Positions 25,083 through 35,360 of a stretch of 64,000 nucleotides of DNA are shown here, piece by piece. The translations under genes and the position numbers were made by a program. The notes under the pieces were generated by a model. It was not told the origin of the DNA. It was given only the letters and a program-made list of their open reading frames with translations, and ran no database searches. Within the stretch, counting starts at the first letter, position 1; every line of letters begins with the position of its first letter. This stretch comes from Siniperca chuatsi (taxonomy: Eukaryota > Chordata > Actinopteri > Centrarchiformes > Sinipercidae), in the NCBI RefSeq assembly GCF_020085105.1, contig NC_058063.1, positions 13,359,651 to 13,423,650 on the forward strand. Reading direction: 5' to 3'.

Positions 25083-27183
25083 TCACCGGTCAACAATGTC
25101 CATAATGGTTTTAATTGGATGCCAAACTTTTACAAATAAACTTGGCTTTTTGTTTAGATTGTTTCTCAACTCTTCCAAGTGTAATGCATTGCTGAGTTCC
25201 CTAAGACACATTTCAAAGGTGGGCACAGACTCCTCTTTCGACTTCTGGAGTATAGCCTTTTTCGCTAATACCATACATAATGAAAACTGCCTGTGATTGG
25301 CATTTAACGACCTTATTCGATGTGGCACCCAGAATGCTTATCAGTGGATCTGGCTTCATCGTCGCAGCATAAGCCTGTGACAAAAGTTCAAATATATTCT
25401 TCCAAAATGGCTGAATTTTTGGGCATGACTACAGAGAGTGGAACAAAGCGCAGTGTGTTGCACTTATTACAGGTAAGACATACCTCAGGGGATAGCTGGT
25501 GTTATTTTGATTTTGTACAATGAAGTCTATGGATAACCTTGCATTGGATTAATATATTTATTTTTCTCCTTTATTTAACCAGGTAAAAGTCTCACTGAGA
25601 TTAAGATCTCTTTTTCAAGAGTGACCTGGCCAAGAGAACAGCATAAACATTGTTACAAATAATAGACGCAAACAATACAAACAAATACAGCTGTCACATA
25701 CTACAAACAAGTGAACACAATATCCAGTTAATATGCAATACAAGGTCAAGGACAAAAAACCCTGGGGGATGCCTTTTGATAAAGGGAGTAATATAAGTCT
25801 AACATTTATAGAGCCTAATATTGCCAAGACACTCCTCCTAGACTACCTCCATTATTTCATCAGAGAATTCCCTTTCCCATTCCTCCCTGATATTGTTTAT
25901 GCGTGTATATGGAAGAAATGCGTGGTTATTACATATCGGGCTGTTCAAGTAGCTGTCGGGAACCATAACCCATTTAATCCAGAATTTTCCCCAGACATGA
26001 AAATATCCAAATCACGTGTCATTAGTAACCCTTTGAAATAATCAATCACTATTTTTGAAGTTTTCATGGAAAATTTGGTGAATAAGTTTGTTTTATGACC
26101 TGTGGGATAATGTGTTGTATACTGAATTAACATATTTCTCCTATACAGTCATCAAAATTCTTATATATCCCAGCTCAGTTAGTCCCCAGCAATGCCACTA
26201 GAATGCTCTATCACATTCACTATTTTACATATCAAAAACCTTATACAACACTGATATGAATACTGAGAGCAAAGACAAAAACAACCTTCAACTTATTTGA
26301 ACATTGTTACTTTATTGTTACATACATTATAACATTTCTACTTTAGTGCAACATGTATTGAAACATTAATATTGTAACTTTGTTGTAACATTTAGTGCAA
26401 TATTCATTTTAACATGATGTAAGCCACCCGCCTCTACCGGTTGGGTTTAGACATTTCATCAAAGCGATTTTTCCACATTACATCTGAGATTCCTTCACTG
26501 GGACCAGTACATGTGTCTTCTTGGAACAGAGCTGTGCCCAGATGTGATAAGGATCCCATAGAATATAAGGAGCTCATCCATACTCAGATGCAGTCGCTTG
26601 TCCTTGGTTTGGGTGGAGTAGAAGTTGGACATTTCAAAGGTGATCTCTGGGTGGATGGGGTGGGTGGATACATTAGTAGGAAATCATCCACTGGGTTGGG
26701 CATTTGGGCCGTATACTGTATACGTGATACGTTATACCGTATGTGTTTCACACTCAGTGCGGTGGCAGGCCTCTTCGATAGTTTGAACACTCGATCTTTA
26801 TTTTTGACCACCTGCAGCTTTGCCCTTGGCTCTTCTGGCTGGCCCCTACGGCGGGTAGAGGCCCTTGGCTCTTCATTATCAACAGTGGGGGAACGCTGTT
26901 CCTGTCGTGATCTGGTCACCTTGCTTGATATGAATGTAAGGTTAGGCCATCTTATTCCCTCGCTCTCCCTCAGTGAAAGAACATGAACTTTGCAACACTG
27001 AATGCGGCTGGATGTCGAAATCCAGACCTGATGCCCTTGGCCTTGCATTTTGTCTTGACTTTGTTAAAACGGTGTTGCTGCTTCAGGATGTCCTCAGCCA
27101 AGTCAGGAAATAAGTACACCTTTTCCCCGTTGTACTCCAATGTTGTCCATAATGTCTTGGGTGCTAGGCGATCCTCCTCCTAG
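25083..27183 (-). mobile_element. L1/Tx1-like LINE remnant, copy A
   Basis: Minus-strand translations show two LINE blocks. At 25,083-25,330 there is the C-terminus of an endonuclease-RT ORF2 (AKKAILQKSKEESVPTFEM, LRELSNALHLEELR, KVWHPIK), with a further ORF2 segment (INNIREEWEREFSDEIM) near 25,850-25,900. At 26,990-27,175 there is an ORF1-type C-terminal domain (LEYNGEKVYLFPDLAEDI ... GFRHPAAF) ending in TGA. The middle of ORF2 is missing, so it is dead. It lies 3' of the USP gene. Only in copy A does it extend left of the unit boundary. Confidence 0.75.
25556..25640. repeat. 'tttatttaaccaggtaaaagtctc' fish repeat tail
   Basis: A common teleost repeat segment ('aaccaggtaaaagtctcact', 'aagagtgacctggccaagag'). 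It recurs at the matching positions of units B (about 33,680-33,765) and C (about 43,017-43,105), because it was carried with the duplication. Confidence 0.6.
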
Positions 27184-27235
27184 CTGCTCCTCACTGCTCT
27201 GGGTTGTTCTTGGTTAGCGTCTTCCCAGGTCAGTT

Positions 27236-30200
27236 TTATGAATTCTTTAAAAGGGGATGCAGTATGAAGTATATGTTACATATGTATATAGAACATCTGT
27301 GGTGTGTCTATCTGTGTCTTCAAAATATAAGAGCATTTCTCTTACCTGTTTCTCATAGAACAGCATGTATGCTGTTTGCTGCCGCAGGTAACAGACAGAT
27401 GCGCCGGTTGTCTCACTGACGTCTTTGTCGTTGTACATGAGCCAGCGGTCTGTCATGTCACCTGGTTTCTGCTCTCGGTGAGCACCATCACAGATGTAGT
27501 GGCCTGAGAGGAGAGGACACATTTGTTAATGGTACATCTGAAGGAGGCAGTCGATTCTTCCCCCATGAGACTCAATTTCAACATGTGAGGCCGCCAAACG
27601 CAACCCAAAACTTACCAGAGTGAGCTGTGGAGCCCAAATGGCTGACGATGCTCACTAGAGAGTAGCGAGTCATTGTCTAGAGAAGAACACAGTAACCAAC
27701 AATTAGCTAAACATGCAGACACATTTCATTTGACTGCAGGTACTGTATATTTGACATATTGACTGATTTCTGTATCTGTTTTTCTTTGCTCTAGGATCAG
27801 TTTATATCCAGCAAATGAACATCATCTTTACCTGTTTGGTGATGCTGGATGCAGGTTTCACCATCAGCTCCCTTGATAAAAGGATGGGGCTGTCCACCTT
27901 CTCCAGGTTGAAGGACTCGGTGAATCTGAATCTCTTCAGCTGGAGGATCAGTACACTGTTGACAGGAAAGAGGTAGAGGGGAAAAAGATGTAGGGAAGAG
28001 GGTCAGATCATGAGTTGACAGAAGAAGGGAACGTGTTTAGCCTGACACCTGACTGCACTGGGGTGATGGATCGTATTACTTACTTTGGCAGGGTCAAGAA
28101 TGACATTTGCTGTGTCGACTCCTCAGCATCACACTCGCACCGATACTCCAACTGGCTCTCCTGCAGCGGGAACAGGCGTAAGAAGCAGATTTTAGTTTAA
28201 ACCTTTTCATGGATGATATCAGAATCCCTTTGACGAACATTTTCATATAAATTCACAACATTTGGTGGAGTGTTTGGGGTTGAAATCACACTGAAATAAA
28301 TGAGCCGATGTGCCACTTACTTTCAGGTACTCCTGCAGACACTGGCTCACTGTGCCTCCAGGCACCAGGTCCAGGGACAGGTTCATATAATCCTCCTCCT
28401 CATGGATTGCATTCCACATCTGTAGAATAAAGGGGCATTTCACATTAAAAACACAGCTGCAGATTTCATAACAACACAACCTGATTGAGAGGTTTTATAC
28501 CACAACTGTACAAAGAAAAATCATGCACATCGACACAAGTTAAATCCACGGTAAGTGTAAAAATGTCTGTGGCTGTGTATCCATACCCTGGCAGGTCCTG
28601 GTGCTCAACATCTGGAAGGTAATGTGAGCATTAACAGGGCAGGTGTAACTGATGCCCATGTCCCCTGCTGCTGACTGCAGATCGACGGACAGAGACCTCA
28701 GCTTATCCAGCACACAGCTGAGGAACTCATGGGCGTCCTGCACAAAAACACACAGAACAAAGACTTTCAGAGTGGTGGTTTCAGAGAGGTGGAAATGTTA
28801 CTAAAACTAGTTAAGTAAAGATCAGTGTGGTGCTATGCTGTGTGTTGCAAATAAAAAGCGTACTAACTTTCTGACTGTCGTCCTCAAACTCTGAGTTAAA
28901 CTCAGCGACAGTCTTTTAAAAGGCAGCCAGGACACTTTTTTTCTCCGCTTTGCTGTTGCTGAAGCGGCAGACTTCGACCTCCACAAAACCTCTGGAAAGA
29001 GCAAAAGTGAAGGGGAAGGGACGGAAGACAAGAGATATATACATTTTTAGTTTGTGTCACTTCATGTTGCCCTGCAAAGTTAGGTGAGAAACCAAAGAGT
29101 GATCTGTGGGAGTGTGTGTGGAGGTGCCGTACCTGATGAGCTGAGATTCGGGTGAGAACGCCACACCTGCTGCTGGTTGTGGACCTCCTGAATGAAATGA
29201 GTCAGTGTCAGGAGGCCTTGCAGAGTGGAGTTCATGTAACAAGTCTGCGCCAGGTTGGGGAACCTTAAACACAACACGACAGAAGACCACAGTCAGACTG
29301 GAGCTTGTTTTCTTCAACATGTTTCAGCTGTATTTCAGGATTGAAGATTTATAGAACTAAACCTGGAATAACTTTATATACATGCAAGTATTAAAACAAT
29401 ATATGAATGTTCAGTGTGTGTATATGAGTCTGTTTGCAGGTGCTTACCCGAGGCAGACTAGCTCCTCTCTGGAGAGGCTTTCTCGGCTGGCTGAGGTGAG
29501 GTGTCCAAATGCTTTCTCCCACAGACTGATGTTGACGGATTCGGCCTGTAGACTCCCACCATGACCGGTTGGGGTGGACTGCCTGGATGATTTAGGTACA
29601 TCAATGGGGAGGTAGTCACTGATCACATTTGAGTCAGAGTTGGTGGATTCGCTGTTTGGGTCGACTTCAGTTGGTTTGCCATCTGAGTGGACCTCTGCCG
29701 TCTCAGATGGAGAGCTTCTCTCTGCTCCTTTATGTGTCTCGACTGGAGACTTCTGTTTGTGTTGGGTATAAGTACAAAAAGCAGTTAAATACAGCAAAAT
29801 AAACTAGAGACGCTAATATCCACATAACATGTTACTGTAACAGTTTGGTCAACTGGTAACACTAACAACATTCAGCTCTGTGGAACATACCTTACGGCGG
29901 GACAAAAGACACCGACGCCACCAAGGTTTCTTTTTCTTTTTAGTCTCAGTTGCAGCTGAGTCTGGAGTGTCAGGGGTGGGTGAAGCCTCCTGGACACCAG
30001 CTTCACCACCCTCAGACTCCTTGATGGGGTTCTCACTGGTGATAAAGGGGAACACCGATGGTATTCTACTGTGATGAAGTTTAAGTAAACTCATGGACTT
30101 ATCTGCATTAGAAGGTACTAAAATGTCAAAGGTAAAAGTATGCATTATGAAGTACTCATTGTTATTTTCACACAGTATTATTACTGGATAATAACTTTGA

Positions 30201-31999
30201 AATAACTACTGTAAATCACAGTGTACACAAATGAGTCATGTTTGCTAAATTGTCATACAAAATAAATGAATGCAGGTTCTGATTTGCATCAAACACAGCT
30301 GCACTAGTGATTATCCCTACTATATAAAAAATGTTCAAAGTAGTTCATATTCAGTCTAACGGGAGGATGTGTCATTTTACAGGATGAATTACAAAGTGTT
30401 TTGTGTCGTGTGAGCTGGACATTTGAATCAGGGTTTGTGTGAGGCAGTGAAACAGTCTGCGTTGTGTTTTGAGAAATAGTAAAAATAATAAATTAGGAGT
30501 AGATGACAGTAAGAGAATCGCTTACCTCTTTTCTGTGACAGAAGATGGCAGGTTTGTGTCTTCTGCCACATCTTTATTCTCAGGCTCAGGCAGCTCAGTT
30601 GCAGCAGAGACTGGAGTGTCAGGGGTGGGTGAAGCCTCCTCGACACCAGCTTCACCACCCTCAGACTCCTTGATGGTGTTCTCACTGGTGATGAAGGGGA
30701 ACACAGATGTTATTCTCCTGTATGGTCAGTGGGGAATCCAAGGGGGTGAACAACATATAGTAACAGGAACGCCAGTACAATATTCAAGATTCAGCTCAAT
30801 TCAAATTCAACGCAAAGCCGAAGTCAGTGGTGGAAAAAGTATTCAGATCCTTTAATTTAGTTAAAGTACCAATTCAAATGGTAAAAATACTCTTTTATAA
30901 GTAAAATTCATACATTTTAAATCCTATGCACTAAAAGTACAGAAGCATTATTAGCAAAAAGTACTCATTCTGCAGAAAAAAACGGCCTCTGAGATTGATG
31001 CATTATTATATATTACATGGTTAGATTGTTAATACTGAAGCGTCAATGCGAAAGTAGCGTTTGACTGTTCTAGCTGGTCGATGTGGAGCTAGTTCTACCT
31101 CTTTTCTGTGACAGAAGATGGCAGGTTTGTGTCTTCTGCCACATCTTTATTCTCAGGCTCAGGCAGCTCAGTTGCAGCAGAGACTGGAGTGTCAGGGGTG
31201 GGTGAAGCCTCCTGGACACCAGCTTCACCACCCTCAGACTCCTTGATGGTGTTCTCACTGGTGATAAAGGGGAACACAGATGTTAATTTACTGCGATGAA
31301 TCCAAGAGGGGGTGAATAACTTAAATGGAACGCCAGTATAACCTGTTCAATCAACTAAAATAGGAGCAGACAGTAAAAGAGTCTCATACGTCTTTTCTGT
31401 GGCAGAAGATGGCAGGTTCGCGTCTTCTGCCACATCTTCTTTTACAGGAGTCAGCTGTTTGGTTTTCTGTTGGGTATAAAACATAAACCCAGTTAAGTTA
31501 CAGCTGATTGGCTGCACCATTTTGGTCAGTGGTTATTACTTGCAATATCCAGCTCTGATAAACATACCTTCTTTTAACAAAGCCACCTACGCCACCAGGA
31601 AGCCTTCTTAGCTTTCTCCTTCGGAGCCTCAGTTGGGGCTGAGACTGTGGTGGCAGAGGTGGCTGGAGTGGCAGGGACGACAGTTTGCTTCTTTGGGTCC
31701 TCCTCTACATTGACACTGGTAATATAGAGAAAATACAGATGATTATTCAGCCGTGTACTGGAGTCAAAATTACCTTAAGTTCAAAAACGTCAACAGACAA
31801 TAATCACTAATCAATCATTCCTTTAGAAGTGAAATATTTAGAAAAATATTAAGACAATTATGACCAAAAAAATAAATAGTAAGTGTGTATCTGTGTTGCC
31901 TAACAAGAGCAAATTATATTATTATGAGGCATCATCTTACCTCTTCTGTGGGCTGGAGCGCTGCTTGGCTCCAACTTCCGCATCATTTCGACATTTTGT
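27236..31999 (-). pseudogene. USP37/26/29-like deubiquitinase, copy A (stop-containing)
   Basis: Ubiquitin C-terminal hydrolase (USP, peptidase C19) gene. Exons: 31941-31999, 31568-31715, 31390-31466, 31099-31257, 30526-30684, 29891-30035, 29448-29752, 29133-29263, 28868-28991, 28587-28737, 28321-28419, 28084-28160, 27832-27955, 27616-27676, 27346-27503, and perhaps 27236-27244 as a tiny last exon. The Cys box NLAQTCYMNSTLQ has its catalytic Cys codon at 29239-29241. QDAHEF, the His box GSTAHSGHYI and WLMYNDKDV follow. Relative to B and C it has TAA at 31574-31576 (CGT in B and C), TAA at 28916-28918 (AAA in B and C), and 1-bp losses near 29,151, 28,587 and 28,400. It is therefore most likely a pseudogene. 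The 5' end and start codon were not found. Confidence 0.8.
30810..31050. repeat. 'gtaaaagtac' fish repeat in USP intron
   Basis: Text such as 'ggaaaaagtattcagatcc' and 'aaagtactcattctgcag' belongs to a very common teleost non-autonomous repeat rich in AAAGTA words. It is repeated at 38,950-39,180 and 40,155-40,390 (copy B) and 48,300-48,520 (copy C). A related copy lies at 51,770-52,215. Confidence 0.65.
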
Positions 32000-32513
32000 C
32001 TGTTTGAAACATATAAAATCATACGTGGTTAATTATGACAGACACACAACCAGAGTCAGTCCTCTCAATGCACAAAGTCAAACGAACAGTTTAGAAAACA
32101 AAATCAGGCGCACCTTTTGTCGTCTGCGAGGGTAGCAAAACATCCTTGCAGTAATTGTAATTCGCTCAATAAGTAGTATACTTTGCTAATTGGAAACAAG
32201 CACTTCTCTGTCTGGTTGTGATATCGAAGGTCAGTTTGCAAATGTGAATATCTGCACCAATGTGATGATTGTACGTGAGTGTTTGGAATGTGGCGCATTG
32301 TGACTTCAAATGGAATCAAAGCATAACACTGAATAGGAATTGTAATAAATTAGAATTGCAATAAATTATAATTGTCATAAATTAGAATTGTCATAAATTA
32401 GAATCAGCCAGTAAGAATTTAAAATACAAACTTATTTCACAGACAGATAAAGCCATGATATTTAGGTAAATGACTGTAAATCAGCTTCATAAATCTGCTA
32501 CCAACAGCAGATT

Positions 32514-33000
32514 TTGGTTGTTTTTGATGTTCCAAAATCAGTTCTTACACAATATCCAAACAATACAAAACACCTGAAAATGATTACGCCCACTAGATCA
32601 GTTATATATGTTAGATCCACTAGGAACTTAAAAGCAGATTTTAAGTTTAATTTAAGCAGTAGTATGAAAGACTTCAGGACCCTCGACTTTGTGAATATGT
32701 GTGTGTGTGTGTGATCGTTTTGAATTTAGTGTACAGCAAGAAAAATGGATATGTGTAAAGTTATTTGGAGGTTGGCGCAGTCATTTAAGCGGTAATTTCG
32801 TCTTTTTTAAAAAAAGTGAAAATATGCAGGTTACTCATGGACAGATTGATTTTTACTGTTGTATTTTCAGTTCACAAGCCCAAAGTGCAAGTTCACCAAC
32901 AAATCATAGTACTGTGTGTAGAACTACTGTAAAGGTCCCTAAAGCAGTGGGTTATTGCAGTTCCCCAAGAAGGAAATCCTCGGGCAACATGTTTGAATGA
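32514..33000 (+). other. Open plus-strand stretch in unit A, function unknown
   Basis: Two overlapping open frames run from 32,514 to 33,000 (with counterparts near 41,846-42,332 and 49,984-50,470). A polypyrimidine tract plus AG at about 32,860-32,871 would make an exon encoding a basic tail (SSPRRKSSG) that ends at 32,998-33,000. Identity among copies only reflects recent duplication. I recognise no protein family, and chance is a real possibility. Confidence 0.2.
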
Positions 33001-33266
33001 ACCCACACTTGGTTGACTTACCTACTTGGATATTTCACATCCCATTCCAGCCCACTGAATCCTTGATTCATCTCACCCAGTGATACACAGCTCTGAAATT
33101 ACAATTTTGACAACTATTAGCTAGCATGACACAGGTGCAAAGCATATTGCAGTTAACAGCTTAATGTAGAGAATGATCCAAAACACTGTGTCATTTTACA
33201 ATATACATTCATCTTATGGTGCCAGTCGCTCACTCAGACATTTTTGTCAGGACATGTACAACCCCC

Positions 33267-35306
33267 GGCTTTTTTGTTTAGATTGTTTCTCAACTCTTCC
33301 AAGTGTAATGCATTGCTGAGTTCCCTAAGACACATTTCAAAGGTGGGCACAGACTCCTCTTTCGACTTCTGGAGTATAGCCTTTTTCGCTAATACCATAC
33401 ATAATGAAAACTGCCTGTGATTGGCATTTAACGACCTTATTCGATGTGGCACCCAGAATGCTTATCAGTGGATCTGGCTTCATCGTCGCAGCATAAGCCT
33501 GTGACAAAAGTTCAAATATATTCTTCCAAAATGGCTGAATTTTTGGGCATGACTACAGAGAGTGGAACAAAGCGCAGTGTGTTGCACTTATTACAGGTAA
33601 GACATACCTCAGGGGATAGCTGGTGTTATTTTGATTTTGTACAATGAAGTCTATGGATAACCTTGCATTGGATTAATATATTTATTTTTCTCCTTTATTT
33701 AACCAGGTAAAAGTCTCACTGAGATTAAGATCTCTTTTTCAAGAGTGACCTGGCCAAGAGAACAGCATAAACATTGTTACAACAATAGACGCAAACAATA
33801 CAAACAAATACAGCTGTCACATACTACAAACAAGTGAACACAATATCCAGTTAATATGCAATACAAGGTCAAGGACAAAAAACCCTGGGGGATGCCTTTT
33901 GATAAAGGGAGTAATATAAGTCTAACATTTATAGAGCCTAATATTGCCAAGACACTCCTCCTAGACTACCTCCATTATTTCATCAGAGAATTCCCTTTCC
34001 CATTCCTCCCTGATATTGTTTATGCGTGTATATGGAAGAAATGCGTGGTTATTACATATCGGGCTGTTCAAGTAGCTGTCGGGAACCATAACCCATTTAA
34101 TCCAGAATTTTCCCCAGACATGAAAATATCCAAATCACGTGTCATTAGTAACCCTTTGAAATAATCAATCACTATTTTTGAAGTTTTCATGGAAAATTTG
34201 GTGAATAAGTTTGTTTTATGACCTGTGGGATAATGTGTTGTATACTGAATTAACATATTTCTCCTATACAGTCATCAAAATTCTTATATATCCCAGCTCA
34301 GTTAGTCCCCAGCAATGCCACTAGAATGCTCTATCACATTCACTATTTTACATATCAAAAACCCTTATACAACACTGATATGAATACTGAGAGCAAAGAC
34401 AAAAAACAACCTTCAACTTATTTGAACATTGTTACTTTATTGTTACATACATTATAACATTTCTACTTTAGTGCAACATGTATTGAAACATTAATATTGT
34501 AACTTTGTTGTAACATTTAGTGCAATATTCATTTTAACATGATGTAAGCCACCCGCCTCTACCGGTTGGGTTTAGACATTTCATCAAAGCGATTTTTCCA
34601 CATTACATCTGAGATTCCTTCACTGGGACCAGTACATGTGTCTTCTTGGAACAGAGCTGTGCCCAGATGTGATAAGGATCCCATAGAATATAAGGAGCTC
34701 ATCCATACTCAGATGCAGTCGCTTGTCCTTGGTTTGGGTGGAGTAGAAGTTGGACATTTCAAAGGTGATCTCTGGGTGGATGGGGTGGGTGGATACATTA
34801 GTAGGAAATCATCCACTGGGTTGGGCATTTGGGCCGTATACTGTATAATGATACGTATACCGTATGTGTTTCACACTCAGTGCGGTGGCAGGCCTCTTCG
34901 ATAGTTTGAACACTCGATCTTTATTTTTGACCACCTGCAGCTTTGCCCTTGGCTCTTCTGGCTGGCCCCTCACGGCGGGTAGAGGCCCTTGGCTCTTCAT
35001 TATCAACAGTGGGGAACGCTGTTCCTGTCGTGATCTGGTCACCTTGCTTGATATGAATGTAAGGTTAGGCCATCTTATTCCCTCGCTCTCCCTCAGTGAA
35101 AGAACATGAACTTTGCAACACTGAATGCGGCTGGATGTCGAAATCCAGACCTGATGCCCTTGGCCTTGCATTTTGTCTTGACTTTGTTAAAACGGTGTTG
35201 CTGCTTCAGGATGTCCTCAGCCAAGTCAGGAAATAAGTACACCTTTTCCCCGTTGTACTCCAATGTTGTCCATAATGTCTTGGGTGCTAGGCGATCCTCC
35301 TCCTAG
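33267..35306 (-). mobile_element. L1/Tx1-like LINE remnant, copy B
   Basis: Same element as in copy A, but truncated at its ORF2 C-terminus by the unit junction: after NNLNKK the sequence passes into the poly-C tract instead of PSLFVKVWHP. ORF1 C-terminal block near 35,110-35,300. Confidence 0.75.
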
Positions 35307-35360
35307 CTGCTCCTCACTGCTCTGGGTTGTTCTTGGTTAGCGTCTTCCCCAGGTCAGTTT

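Larger units (their letters stand above)
25144..33266. repeat. Tandem segmental duplication, unit A (8.1 kb)
   Basis: Units A, B and C are near-identical from 'ggctttttgtttagattg' through the USP gene to 'gacatgtacaaccccc'. Unit A is the leftmost and its LINE continues leftward past the unit boundary, which marks the original left breakpoint. Unit A joins unit B at a 5-base C run. Confidence 0.97.

Noticed and set aside
26441-26986. 181-codon plus-strand frame in unit A
   Set aside because: Overlaps the LINE remnant antisense, is broken in copies B and C, and has no recognised domain.
32104-32319. Possible first coding exon of USP copy A
   Set aside because: Its only donor (GTGCGC) is weak and its end phase would shift the next exon into a stop; the ends also differ among the three copies.
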